Below, piece by piece: positions 22,901 to 33,460 of a stretch of 64,000 nt of DNA. This DNA is from Odontocerum albicorne. Lineage: Eukaryota; Arthropoda; Insecta; Trichoptera; Odontoceridae. Position numbers and translations under genes: made by a program. The stretch covers positions 14,135,238 through 14,199,237 of the forward strand of contig OX463856.1 in assembly GCA_949825065.1 (NCBI GenBank), in the 5' to 3' direction. The notes under the pieces are model-generated. The model worked only from the letters and a program-made list of their open reading frames with translations, searched no databases and was not told the DNA's origin. How positions within the stretch are numbered: position 1 is the first letter of the stretch; each line of letters starts with the position of its first letter.

Positions 22901-23859
22901 TTCTGTTTTTTTTTCAAATAAGTATTTAAATACTTATAAAAAAAAGTAAATTAAATAATTTTACTTCTTTAAGCAAAAGCAGACGAACTACTTGTATATA
23001 GCCTAGTTGAAAAATGTTTGACTTTCATCTAGGGTTACAAATTCGATTTTGCCTATCCGGTTTTTTATTGAGGAGTTATAAGGTGCTATTTAGGTTCAAA
23101 AGGGCGTAAACAAGTTAGAGCGTACATAGACAGATATAGTATAGCTAATCTGGCCACACCCGGGCATTGTCGTTTGTCCAGGCTGAAACTTATTCAAGTC
23201 GAAAACGTTTTGACCTTCGTGATACTCCAATTCGATACTCCTTAGGTTTTTTAAAAAGGTTTTTTTTTTAAAGGATTCCAGACTTGTTGGAGCGCGAAGC
23301 CTGAAGTTATTAACAGATATATCTTGGAAAAAACTTTAAAAAACAATTAATATGCCTATTAAGTAGCAAATTTATGTAGACTTAATAATAATTCATGGTT
23401 ACAAAAAGAAAAAGAAAATTATATGCGTGTCATCTTGCAAAATGAAAGGTTTAAGTTTGTAGGATTTATTTTATTTACATCGGAAAGTCAGCTCCGCTGC
23501 ACACTGATAAGCGTGCTTGCTGAGCATTCATGGCTCTCAGGCAAATTACCAGGTTCCAGCCTGGTTTCATTTTCAGACCAATCACCTAGAAATAATCTAA
23601 CATGAACTCTTGGAGCGTTCCTGGAATAACATGTGTTGCGAAACAGCACTACATAGGTTTTTTATACGTTAAAAATACGTTTAATAAGAAATCGTTGACA
23701 GATTAATTTATTGTCCCTTTTAAAAACACCCCACACTGTCCTGCCATCCCTTAATATCTCACCGAAAATGTTCATCGCCTCTCGGAAAAAAAACTGGCAC
23801 TACGCTCAAGCAGAGATTGCCTTTTGGCATTTCTAGTTTATCGTTCCTTTTTCGTGTCG
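22901..23859. other. Unassigned
   Basis: The part at 23500-23590 (GCATTCATGGCTCTCAGGC, CCAGGTTCCAGCCTGG) may be a decayed tRNA-like head but I cannot support it. Confidence 0.35.
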
Positions 23860-24000
23860 TTATTAAATACCATCCCCGTCAATATCAGGCTGCAATTAGA
23901 TTCTCACCCTCGTTGAATTGCTTCCAACAGTCACTTTAAAATCTTATATCTCTCTACAATGACGAAATGTGCTTCTCCAGAACTATTTTGTATGTCCTCC
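23860..24000 (+). pseudogene. Possible LINE C-terminal tail, very decayed
   Basis: NTIPVNIRL and FKILYLSTMTKCA recall N.LP..IRL.PSL..FK..LK, with the same downstream ATGACGAAA as the copies at 54485 and 62660. Confidence 0.4.
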
Positions 24001-24054
24001 TTTCCTAGTTTTTGATTACAGTTGCTAATATTTTGCTTTACTTTTTTAAACTTT

Positions 24055-24115
24055 TATTATGTTTTTACTTTTATTATGTTTTTACTTTTATTATGTTTTT
24101 ACTTTTATTAACATT
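24055..24115. repeat. 18-bp tandem repeat
   Basis: TTTACTTTTATTATGTTT is repeated three times in a row. Confidence 0.9.
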
Positions 24116-24120
24116 GTTAT

Positions 24121-24310
24121 CTTGCGATTGTGAGTAACATGCGTGGAAGACAAATAGCTAGGAAAGTATGGTTGGATCTAATGAATGGTATAAAGGTGTA
24201 TGTACGAGTATTTAGAAGAGGGGCAGGATATTTGCCGAGATATGAAAGTTCGTCACTCTGTCTTTTCTGCCTACCCTGACGAGGATATGACGTAATAGTT
24301 TGCATGTATA
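24121..24310 (+). pseudogene. LINE tail remnant
   Basis: The frame reads SNMRGRQIARKVWLDLMNGI, matching MRGRG.P.K.W.D.. in the copy at 36575-36640. It faces the minus-strand LINE that starts at 24370, so the two 3' ends converge. Confidence 0.6.
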
Positions 24311-24369
24311 ATGTACATTACTTTTATCTGATTGGTTGTCATTTGTCAATAAACTCACATACACACATA

Positions 24370-24880
24370 TCATCACGCCGTGTCCCTTACGGGGCAGGCA
24401 GAGAGGAGAGATTTCCAAACTTTTCTATTAAATCACACAACTTCCGCTTCCTCCACATTGATACATCACGTCATACACAATTTTCCATTATTCATACTTC
24501 TCATATTACCTTCTTTCAAAATCTGTTCCATTTGGTACAGTCACTTTTCCTCGGTCTACCTCTTCCGCGCATACCTTGCTCTTCTGACTTGTACACTCGC
24601 TTAGTTATTCATTTGTCATTCGTTCTCTCCATATGTCCAAGTCATCTAAAAGCCCCTTTCATCATCTTACTCAAAATGTTCATTTTATACGTATTTTCAT
24701 TTGTGATGTCTTCATTCCACGTTATTTCATACGTACATACATGGACACTCCACAACTTATCCTTAGTGCACGTATCTCCACAGCATTAAACTTATTTTTA
24801 TCCTCCTGCTAAATCCAAGTTTTATTTCCATATATCAAGTGAGCACCAATACATTACTGTGTATTGCCATTTTTGCTACT
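24370..24880 (-). pseudogene. LINE RT region, 3' half, interrupted by a SINE
   Basis: Minus strand: FNAVEIRALRISCGVSMYVR, then ILSKMMKGAFR-type text, LDIWRERM and EEVDRGK, then a 3' end at 24370. It continues after the SINE at 25281-25480 (VEQVELSYLGDKFTSDGRVE then RDFKNMVA). Both halves are from one LINE copy of the same family as 34770-35420. Many stops. Confidence 0.75.
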
Positions 24881-24890
24881 GTTGATATTA
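24881..24890. repeat. Target-site duplication, left copy
   Basis: GTTGATATTA, identical to 25271-25280; flanks the SINE. Confidence 0.9.
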
Positions 24891-25270
24891 TGAGGTTCAT
24901 GGCAGCGCGGTAACGCACTTGACTACTGTGCTGAAGTTCGTAGGTTTGAATCCCGCGCTGTGCTACTCCTCTCGAATGCCACATTTTTTCCGCCTAGTAT
25001 TCGGGGGTTAAAGAATACCTATGGCCTTGGTCATATTCATTCTTTCAAAAAAGATAAAAAAACAACATGCCAGTGCGTCTCCCTTCGATCGTCTCCCTTC
25101 GGTGTGCCATCAGATCCAGTACAGTGGTGTGGCCAGTGAGTTTGCTGGTGTGCATCGACTTACTCACTTAATAGGAAACAAAAAACTCCTCGGAACAGAT
25201 TCGCCTTTTAATTGGATTGACGTTGGATTGGTGAGGGGATCCTCGATTACGAGACCCAGACACGACGGCG
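24891..25270 (+). mobile_element. SINE-B, complete copy
   Basis: 380 bp flanked by 10-bp duplications. The tRNA-like head (about 24897-24965) has an A box GGCAGCGCGGTAACGC and a B box GGTTTGAATCCC, the internal promoter of RNA polymerase III. Then a body (CATTCTTTCAAAA, CAGTACAGTGGTGTGGCCAG, GTTTGCTGGTGTGCATCG) and a 3' end with GAGGGGATCCTCGATTACG and GAGACCCAGACACGACG. No poly(A). Other pieces in the window: 2219 (-), 9120 (+), 11946 (-), 53135 (-). It disrupts an older LINE, so it is the younger of the two. Confidence 0.9.
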
Positions 25271-25280
25271 GTTGATATTA
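25271..25280. repeat. Target-site duplication, right copy
   Basis: GTTGATATTA, identical to 24881-24890. Confidence 0.9.
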
Positions 25281-25480
25281 CGCTACGCTACCATATTTTT
25301 AAAATCCCTCTCAACTCGCCCATCACTCGTAAATTTATCCCCCAGATACGATAACTCAACCTGCTCCACTTTATTTGAAATAACTCGTACATAGCACCTT
25401 TTTACCACATTTCTTTTATAACCTCAACATTCCATTTCACTACTTTTATTTTTCAACAAAGTATCTATAATAAATCAAGT
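25281..25480 (-). pseudogene. LINE RT region, 5' half, beyond the SINE
   Basis: Minus strand reads VEQVELSYLGDKFTSDGRVE then RDFKNMVA, the block E.V..YLG..FT.DGRVE..V that follows the RT catalytic region in this LINE type. Reading resumes across the SINE into 24880. Confidence 0.7.
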
Positions 25481-25839
25481 TTACAAAAAAGCTAAGATTT
25501 TTTTTATTTTAACTCAGGCGGTCATATCCTTGAACCGGTCCTCATACCGAAGCTTCATAATTTATCACCATATCCTATGGTTATGGAGTCCTTGGTTTAC
25601 ATTTTTGAACGCCTCGCTTTTGCTAAAACCTTCTTAAGGCGAGTCATTTGCCAACGTATGAAGACAGGAAGGCTAAATATAATTAACTTAAGCAAATGAA
25701 TGTATAACTTATATTTTATTAAGGGAAATAATCGATGTAAAACAAAACTCACGCAAGTTCAACGAACAGTCGTATTTACCATGCAAAAAAACATAAAATA
25801 ATAACATACAATTTCGAGGTAGGTAGAGAAGACAGAACG
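25481..25839. other. Unassigned
   Basis: No recognised element. Confidence 0.4.
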
Positions 25840-26180
25840 CCAGACTATTTATCACGACATGCATCTGTCAATTCTTCTACATCCATACACTTTCTCATAT
25901 AATTTCTACGATTCATTTATCTATTTACTTTTTTTTCTTTCAAAATATAATTCAACCATTCTTACTTGATTTACCTCTACCACGCCTTCCACTCATATTT
26001 GTATTGTATATTATGTTTTGTTAGTTTTTTTTTATTCATTCGTTTCACATGACCAAATCATCTAAGCGTGCTCTTCTGTATCTTACTCAACATTAGCCTT
26101 TAGTTCACACTCATTCCTAATAATTGCATTCCGTATTCAGTAATACATAGTCACTCCATGTATTATTCTAAATGCACTGT
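25840..26180 (-). pseudogene. LINE RT C-terminal remnant
   Basis: Minus strand reads HGVTMYY-stop-IRNAIIRNECEL, KANVE, then a decayed LRW-GHV block. Same family as 35240-35390 and 36390-36540. Confidence 0.6.
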
Positions 26181-26225
26181 CCGTTAGCACAAGTCTTTAA
26201 AAAGTCTCTTGCTAACGATCGCTTT

Positions 26226-26330
26226 TGATGAATGAATTAATCATACATTTTTTAGTGTTGCGCTACTGATGATTGAATTAATCACACCCTTTCGAGTGTT
26301 GCGCTATTGATGATTGAATGAATCACAAAC
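26226..26330. repeat. 41-bp tandem repeat, 2.5 copies
   Basis: TGATGATTGAATTAATCACA... and GAGTGTTGCGCTA repeat with starts near 26227, 26268 and 26309. Confidence 0.8.
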
Positions 26331-26654
26331 AGTTATAATTATAAAAAATCAAACAATTTTATTCCAAACAATTGATTGGACAAAAACTAACACATCAGTA
26401 TGGATTATCTTTCATCTCAATTTTAGAAATATTCCAATTTTATTTCAAATCAGCATTTTTGTAAGCAAAACAAATTTGTTTTTTTTCTCGCAAGATGTTG
26501 AAATCTTAAAATTTCATTCATTTTCACAAAAGGTGACACAGCATTTAATCCTGTTATCAGATTTGCACCCCAAATTGTTCTGTTTCAATATTAAATTTTC
26601 TCCGCGTGTCTTTCTTTTAAATTAAATTTTGTACATAATTTAAATTCTGTAATA
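26331..26654. other. Unassigned AT-rich
   Basis: Open frame 26314-26625 (+) has chance-like composition. Confidence 0.4.
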
Positions 26655-26734
26655 CAGGGTGGTGTAAATGTCATGGAGTTGAAATGAGAGCGTTACGTAG
26701 AATGCGTGAAATAACAACGTATTACATAGCTCAT
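26655..26734 (+). pseudogene. LINE tail, upstream half of a split copy
   Basis: Reads VEMRALRRMREITTY. In the related copy at 37630 this runs straight into NEDIRKKC; here that continuation only appears at 27190, so about 450 bp is inserted between. Confidence 0.6.
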
Positions 26735-27185
26735 TAATTCTTTTCCATTTCCGAACCACCAATTATTAATTATATCCTGTGAGTCCAGCAGAAGGCATCA
26801 GAGCCTATCCCTGTCATTAGCATACTCCCAATGTTCGGACAACTTAGTATATATTACGATTCCTGTTTAGTCCTACAATCTTATCAGTTCTACTTTCATT
26901 CTAGATATTTTTATGTTCACCTTGCATCTAATCACTGCTACTCGGTATCTATTAAGGGTTCTCCAAATAGCCCAAGGCAAGTTGATCTCCTGGTGCCGTA
27001 TTATCCGAGAATTGTATCCGGTCGTCAGATAGTTTTTATTTCCCTTCTTCAGAGATAACACTTTATCCAGAAAAATTATCAATACTCGCCCTCTCTTCGT
27101 GAAACTATTTCTAGACCTGGATATTACTGACTGATGTCTTGAATCCTGAACTTAATTTATTTCTAGTCAGCTGAGAAAACAAACA
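26735..27185. mobile_element. Unidentified insert splitting a LINE copy
   Basis: About 450 bp absent from the equivalent place in the copy at 37630-37990. Open frames exist on both strands (26831-27058 +, 26873-27082 -) but I recognise no domain and see no clean target duplication. A deletion in the other copy is less likely because that one keeps the expected LINE continuity. Confidence 0.45.
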
Positions 27186-27400
27186 CACTACAAAATATGG
27201 AATGAGGACATTAGAAAAAATATGCGGATTAAAAGCAGATGCAGTACTAGGATAAAGGAAAGAGCATTGAAATGGTTCGGCCACGTAAAAATAAAGAATA
27301 ATGAAATATTAACGAAAACAATATGTGCACATAATAAGGAAGGTACAAGAAATTTCAGACAATAGAAAAATATGCATAACGAGATAAAAAGTATTTAAAA
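27186..27400 (+). pseudogene. LINE tail, downstream half of a split copy
   Basis: WNEDIRKNMRIKSRCSTRIK then ERALKWFGHVKIKNNE and ILTKTICAHNKEGTRNFR. Matches 37680-37830 and the general LRWFGHV tail. Confidence 0.7.
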
Positions 27401-27503
27401 TTGAGTGGTTGTTTTAATTCTTTTTTTTTAATTCTTGAATTAAACACACAATTTACTTTGATTTAAAAAAAAATATTAGTCATTGAAGTATAATGTATGA
27501 CAT

Positions 27504-27743
27504 TTAAACACGAAAGACAATATCCGCCAAATGTCCACCTCTTGCAGCTCCACAGATGTCCACTCTTTTGTCAAAATTTTCGACAACATTTGGTAACTCA
27601 CCAATAATGCGAATAATTTCGTACTTTAGCTCAGGAATTGATCACGGGTATTTCTTATAGATCTGGTTTTTCACATAACCCCAGAGAGAATAGTCCAACG
27701 GTGTCAGATCACATGATCTTGGTGAGCAATTAACATCACCGTT
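27504..27743 (-). pseudogene. Tc1/mariner-superfamily transposase, C-terminal end
   Basis: Minus frame: NGDVNCSPRSCDLTPLDYSL then WGYVKNQIYKKYP-stop-SIPELKYEIIRIIGELPN, VVENFDKRVDICGAARGGHL and ADIVFRV, ending in TAA. This is the catalytic C-terminal block of the transposase type with PPRSCDLTPLDYFLWG...VKDKVY and C....GGHL.D..F. The Asp of CDLTPLD is the third catalytic acid. One stop replaces the codon after KKYP; nothing is left upstream. It differs from the transposase at 31458-33062. Confidence 0.85.
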
Positions 27744-29726
27744 TCCTGAGATTATAATATATAAAATAATTCTCAATTTGAACACGGTGTTGTATTGTAT
27801 ACGACTCAATTTTTATAATGTCATTTCACTTACGAGTTCATTTCATTTCTCAAATGTCACAAGACCCAGACAAACTCGTGACGACATCTGTGTTTTATCC
27901 AAGAATTAAAAAAAACGCTCAATTTGAAAGACCCTTTATATGGACACGGCAGAAACGAAGATCTGTTCTCTCTGCCTACCCCAATAGGATAATGATATGA
28001 TATTGGTGATAGTAATGATGTTGATGTGTTATCATTTCAAAATGACGTAAATATTCTCTTATTTTTTAAATTTTTTATCTTAAAAATAATGTTGTACAAT
28101 TAGCCGTTGTGCAAAACTACACTTTTTAATGGTATTTTCAATATTTCAGAGAATATTATCGATTTCTTGGCAAATGATACCTTTGAGCTATTTTATAGCT
28201 AACTAAAATGAACTTTTTTCAATTAATTTCATTCCAATTGTATAAAAAACAGCAGATATATATCGTATCAGCCCAGAAAGATGCATTTGTGATGGTATTG
28301 GGGTTTCTTTTTAGGAGGTCTTCATTCAAGCATTTAATGGGACACAGTAGACAAGCTCTCAATGAATGTCATCACACATCCATAGGAGTGGATCATCTGT
28401 GACAATCCTCCGTCTGATGGGTTTTCTTTTGATCTACCCAAATGGGTGCGTAGTTTATTAAGAGAGTTCCATACAACCTATGGTGGTGTTCTACCGACAG
28501 AATTGATACTTCAACAAGAAAATCCATGTACACAGCCTTTCTGTTCTAGCTCTCCAATAATCAACATGTTCACTATTTTCAAAACTTCTACGTTACCTCA
28601 GTCATGAATGTATTTAGTCATACAAAAGATGTTTGGGATCAGTTTTTACTCCTGCTTGCAATATTGCGATGGAGGAGATCTGGAGGAGATATCCCTGTAA
28701 GTATCTCAACCTTTTCCATTGAGGTTCGTCTGAGTTGACCAGTAATTAGGGAAACTGTTTCGTTTAATGCACTATCTATCTGCTTTGCATCGACAGACAT
28801 ACTTCAAACTGGGCTGGAATGTCCGTAAACTGAGGGGGACATAGGAAGAGCCTCCAAGCAAGTTGTCATCAAACAAATGGAAATATGTAAACACTTGGCA
28901 TCCATGGAAACAGTTAGATTTCGTATTCTGACTATATTTCTACTACGATAGACATCAAAACAATTATTTAATATCATTGAAATTAGTCTTGGGCTGTAAA
29001 ATGAAAGTATCTTGGTGGATATTGAGTTCGCAAAAACGTGAAAATAAACTTTTTTAACAAAAACTCACAATTTCTGCACAATATGTGTGTACATGTACTT
29101 ATGATAACTGAGCATATCTCGACTATACTACTAAAACCAATTAAGAACGAAAGACTTTTAAATAAAAATGTATATTTTTATGATGAGTGCTTTTTTTGAC
29201 ACCCTATACTTAACAACATTATGCAACTCAGAAATTGCGAAAATTCAATTTCATTGAAAAATGTCAGATTTGTTTAGGTCGTTAGTACATTTTCTGTCAC
29301 ATGGTTTAAATTTACATAACACTAACTATATTAAGCTATTTGCTTATTTTTGACCCAATTTGGAGATTTGTAATGTTCAAATAGTAAGTTTTATTTAAGC
29401 TATAAAATGAAATTAAGTATCACTAATAGTACTTTCTTCAACAAATTCAAATTCCCTTTCTAGTGCACTTATTTTTAATTTCTTTAATTCATAGGCAATA
29501 TATGTATATCCTTACTAGAAAGATTTGTGTTACCAGTGTTAAATATAATCAATACAATTAAAGAAATTTGTGGTTAAAAGTTTCATTTTAAAGCTTCAAC
29601 TGAATACATTTTTAAAGTTTAACATTCAATCCTTCATCAGAAAAGTTTTTCATTGAAAGAAGAAACACAACATTCATTAGAAGTGAGAAAATATGTGGTA
29701 TTTAGTAAATTACTTATTTTAATAAA
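27744..29726. other. Unassigned; unrecognised open text near 28400
   Basis: From about 28400 a plus frame reads CDNPPSDGFSFDLPKWVRSL then LREFHTTYGGVLPTELI and runs to about 28605. I do not recognise it; an uncharacterised transposon or a pseudogene exon are both possible. Confidence 0.3.
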
Positions 29727-29738
29727 AATTGGTCAAAT

Positions 29739-29974
29739 ATATTATTTATAGTTAAGATATTAACACTGTGGAGGTTAAAATTTAGATGTAAAATAGGTTT
29801 ATTCCACTTTATCTAACGGTATAACCTTACCGGTTTCAAGGTTTTCATTATCAGGGAAGGACAAATAGAGCAGATTTGTTTATGCTCCGTTGATGATGAG
29901 GTGAAAACCTCGAAACCGGTAAGGTTATACCGTTATATTAAGTGAAATAAGTAGGGGTTGACTAAATTTATTAC
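29739..29974. mobile_element. Palindromic PLE-terminal unit (copy e)
   Basis: 236 bp. Long end on the left (ATATTATTTATAGTTAAG, CACTGTGGAGG), short end on the right at ...TAAATTTATTAC. Flanked by AATTGGTCAAAT at 29727-29738 and 29975-29986, a 12-bp target duplication. Arms meet near 29870. The inner right arm CTCGAAACCGGTAAGG keeps the full GAAA and the ACCGGT palindrome. Confidence 0.85.
29885..29924 (+). ncRNA. Hammerhead-ribozyme-like motif, PLE family 1 (copy e)
   Basis: CTCCG-TTGATGA (core C changed to T), T, stem II GAGGT-GAAA-ACCTC with five Watson-Crick pairs, GAAA, ACCGGT, A, AGG. Stem II and stem III are the best kept of family 1, but stem I CCG/AGG is weakened. Confidence 0.5.
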
Positions 29975-29986
29975 AATTGGTCAAAT

Positions 29987-31457
29987 GTTTTTAGAATTGA
30001 CATTTAAATACAATTTTATTTTTAACTACATTCAAATATGAGTTCACAAATATAATAGTCCATTTTTTTATGACTGAATGATTATTTCGAAAATAAATTC
30101 GATGTAAATTACGGTTGACTTAGCAAGCAGTGGACATTCTCTCGTAAAGTTCTAAGAATAACGTAATTTTTAGAACTTCACGAATAATGCTTAGTATTTC
30201 TTAATCCAGAAACACTAATTTGAAAACTTTGAAGGTTACAGATTATTATTCTCTCTGGGTTTGGTTTATTTATTCCTCGAACTGGTATTCAAACAAGAAG
30301 TCCGCAATAACCCTCACCGGGAAACAACGATCTTTCTATCTGAGAATATAAATTATATTTTACATGTCAGCTTCAAGACTACTTAACGGTAAAAAATAAT
30401 GTAATCTGTCTGCCACCGTTTATAACAGAATTTTGACGACATGTCGTTAAAAGGAAACATGTGAGCTTGCCATAATATGTTTAATCCGTTTGATCTCCCA
30501 GGAGCCAAATAAAAGGCACACCTCCTTAATTCCTTGTTTCAATTAAAATATTCCCGAGGGAGCTTATGTTATGTCAGTTCACCACGTTTCATTTTTCTTA
30601 AAATATGACGTGCATTATGAGTGATGCTTTCTCTTTATTTATTATGAGATAGTAAAACATATTTTAACTCTTTCCAAGCGGGGAGCACAAACGCCTGTGA
30701 TCTGACGACAATCCAAGTTTCAAATCACAAATACTTAAAAAAAATGACACAAAACCGGAATAAAAATTGAACTAAAATTTAAAATAATCTTTATTCTAGC
30801 GACATGTCTGAAAACCTTGTCAAATAATATATTAGTTTATGAGATATTGTTGAATAAACAGAGCGCCGAATTTTTTTGGTTTCTCAATATTTCCAGCATT
30901 AACGACCTGTCGCGCGGATCGAGTCCTGCGATGAGTCTCTCTTACGTAAATAAACATTACTAGTGCTATATGCATTTGATTGGGCGAGTGTCATGAAGCA
31001 TTGATTTGATCGTAGCATTTCTTTGTTTATTTTACGTAATGTTAAGTTTATCTCCTTTATTTAATGAGTCTCCTTAAGAGTAATGACTATTATTTATTAT
31101 CAGAAAATTACTTAAGTGTCATGTTTACTTGGTGTTGTAATCAAATATCAGTGGTTCTAAACAAAATATGTGTTTAAACTTAGAAATTAAAAAACGCTGA
31201 AATTGTGCCGCGCACAGGATACGTGGAATTTGATTTTTAACGCGGTGAACAGGTTAAAGTAATTCACCCTGGTGAGAGTACTTTGTGCCAATTGTATAAT
31301 AATACATCATTGAATTATTTGACTCAATCAGATGCAAAAATTCCTGAGTACGATTATATTAAAAAAAGCATTATTTATCTAAAGATTTTCCTCGTTTTGT
31401 ACTTCAATATAAATCCGATCTTTTTCTAGAGATTTTTCATTTGTAGTGGCAAAATAC
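29987..31457. other. Unassigned
   Basis: No recognised element. Confidence 0.4.
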
Positions 31458-31575
31458 ACAGGGTGTCCCGTATTGAGTAAATCATATTTAGGGTGATGAT
31501 AGATTGGGTCAAGACCTACCAGAATTTTAAAACTTGACGATGTAAAAACCTTACCGTTTTTAAGTTATTCGGACT
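31458..31575. repeat. Left terminal inverted repeat
   Basis: Begins ACAGGGTGTCCCGTATTGAG and ends TTAAGTTATTCGGACT. Mirrors 32949-33062 with a few substitutions and a small gap. Confidence 0.9.
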
Positions 31576-31970
31576 TTTGCAAAATTTCGTAAAATCCCTA
31601 CCTTGCATTAGATTTTTTGCTGCGTTGTGTACAAATCACCGTTTTCGTAATTTTTTTTATCGCGAAATACTTTTGAATAGTAGCATACAAAATGATTTAC
31701 AACATTATTAGGGGTGTACAAAAAAATTACTTGAATAATAAAAAATTAATTTACGCTAAACTGTGGCCTTCTGTGGTAAAAAAAAATTGTACTGGGCATT
31801 TCCAGAATACTTTTTTAAAAAGTTGCTCAAAATCCACTTCATTTGGTTTCTGTCACCTATTAACTGTTGTAATTCGTGTTAGCAATGTCTTATTATAGCG
31901 CAACAAAAGGTGAGATACGAGTAGATAGCAAATAGCGTCCATTTGCTCTTTCGCTCTTTTTCAAGTCAAA

Positions 31971-32024
31971 CGTGTAAACCTTGACTATCAGTACGATACC
32001 TTACTGATAGTCAAGGTTTACACG
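31971..32024. repeat. Perfect 23-bp hairpin inside the element
   Basis: Arm CGTGTAAACCTTGACTATCA... (31971-31993), 8-nt loop, perfect complement at 32002-32024, directly ahead of the block that reads EMHLIYGEAG. It may be an inverted duplication that removed the normal transposase start. Confidence 0.9.
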
Positions 32025-32959
32025 AAATGCATTTAATTTATGGCGAAGCAGGTCGTAGTCCCAGACCAGCTGCAGCACTTTACGCAGAATGTTTTCCTAA
32101 TCACAGACATCCTAACTATGGGGTATTCATCAAAACTCACAACGCATACATGGAAGGCAGAATCCCTGGCCGACGTGGTTGTGAAGGACGGTCTGTACAT
32201 GATTTTACAATTTTGCAGGAAAGGGAAAAAGACCCGTCAACTTCCGTGCGGATGATCCAACAGCATACGGATATACCAAAAACTACCGTGCACACAGTTT
32301 TAAAAATATATGCATTTCATCCCTACCACATTTAACGCGTACAGACCCTGTTACCAAGAGACTACGTACAAAGAGTCTAATTTTGCCCCCGAATTTTGCA
32401 AAAACACCAAGAAGATCCTGACTTTTTTAATAAAGTTTTATGGAATGATGAATCTGCCTGCAAGAGGGATGACTTCATAAACCTACACAATATTCATAGC
32501 TGACAGCTTGAAAACCCATAAGAGATGAGAGAAGACCGGTCCCAGTATCAATTTAAAATAAATATGTGGACCGGTATCTTCAATGGAAAATCTTGGGCCC
32601 AGTCGAGCTGCCACCAACACTTAACTCCGACAATAATTTGGAGTTTTTGGAAGAACAACTGCCACTCCTCCTCTAGAACTACGGCGTACAATGTGGCTGC
32701 AAAATGATGGGTGCCCTGCGCATTATGGTCGATAAGTAAGAGCCCACTTGGACAACGCGTACCGTGGACGATGGATTGGTCGTCTTGGGGCAATTCACCT
32801 GACCTTAATCATCTGGATTATTTTTACTGGGGCTGTTTAAAAGATAAAGTTTACCATAAAGCCATTCACAACGAGGTTGAACTTCGCCAACGAGTGAATG
32901 CGGCTGCCCGTGAAATTTCGACGCACAGTTTACGATTGCTGAAGGAGGAGTCCGAATAA
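32015..32959 (+). pseudogene. Transposase of the 31458-33062 element, frameshifted
   Basis: Frames in order: EMHLIYGEAGRSPRPAAALY, AECFPNHRHPNY... (N-terminal helix-turn-helix region), DPSTSVRMIQQHTDIPKTTV, HPYHI then a stop; WNDES (first catalytic Asp) near 32450; DRSQYQFKINMWTGIFNGKS; WLQNDGCPAHYGR (second Asp) near 32690; SPDLNHLDYFYWGCLKDKVY (third Asp) near 32795; C-terminus AAREISTHSLRLLKEESE. The stop at 32957-32959 lies in the right inverted repeat. All three acids of the DDD triad are present, but at least three frame changes and several stops make it non-functional. Confidence 0.9.
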
Positions 32960-33062
32960 CTTAAAAACGGTAAGATTTTTACTGAGATCAAGTTTTGATA
33001 TTCAGGTAGGACCCAATCTATCATCACCCTAAATATGATTCACTCAATACGGGACACCCTGT
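32949..33062. repeat. Right terminal inverted repeat
   Basis: Starts AGTCCGAATAACTTAAAAAC and ends ACGGGACACCCTGT. It contains the last codons of the transposase. Confidence 0.9.
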
Positions 33063-33063
33063 A

Positions 33064-33285
33064 CATGGATGGGGAAGAGGTTTAAATGGTGTGGCAGGCA
33101 AGTGGCGGCAAAATTTATATATGAATGTGAAAGAGGCGAAAATGGTGTGACAAGCAGGTGTCGGCCAAATATAGCATAAACGAGTATATTATGAATGTGA
33201 AAGAAGCAAAAATTGTGTGGCAAGCAAGTGGCGGCAAAATATACCCGTATATGGATGAGGAAGAGGCAAAACTGATATGCGTGGA
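33064..33285. repeat. Diverged tandem array next to the transposon
   Basis: About four units, roughly 55-70 bp, each with ATGAATGTGAAAGAGGC, then AAAATGGTGTGGCAAGCA and GTGGCGGCAAAATAT. It begins right after the right inverted repeat. The text resembles 3' ends of LINE copies (GAAGAGGC...AAATGGTGTG), so it may be an amplified LINE tail. Confidence 0.7.
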
Positions 33286-33379
33286 TAAAAAAATAAACCC
33301 TATATATATATTCCCTATATAGCATGTCTAAATATAATTATATGCAAAAAGTAGTAACATTAAATCAAGTCAGTATTTC
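33286..33379. other. Spacer
   Basis: AT-rich. Confidence 0.4.
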
Positions 33380-33460
33380 ACTAACTTGTCGACGACCGTG
33401 AGCATTTACACTAAACACGCAAGCGTTCCAGGTTTGATTCTTGGCGAATTCACGTCAGGT
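33380..33460 (+). repeat. tRNA-like SINE head, decayed
   Basis: CGACGACCGTGAGCATTTAC then AGCGTTCCAGGTTTGATTCT: a weak A box and a B box GGTTTGATTCT. No body assigned. Confidence 0.4.

Larger units (their letters stand above)
31458..33062 (+). mobile_element. Tc1/mariner-superfamily element, near full length, dead
   Basis: 1605 bp. Left terminal inverted repeat 31458-31575 (ACAGGGTGTCCCGTATTGAG...) pairs with the right one 32949-33062 at high identity over about 115 bp. On the right the sequence after CCCTG is TA, as expected for a TA target; on the left the corresponding bases are CA, one change away. Inside are a broken transposase, the catalytic motifs in several frames, and a 23-bp hairpin just before the N-terminal coding block. 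The good match of the two ends suggests modest age. Confidence 0.9.

Noticed and set aside
24304..24789. 161-codon open frame, the longest in the window
   Set aside because: It is the antisense of a decayed LINE RT region (minus-strand text ISCGVSMYVR and KMMKG), with Ser/His/Phe-rich chance composition.
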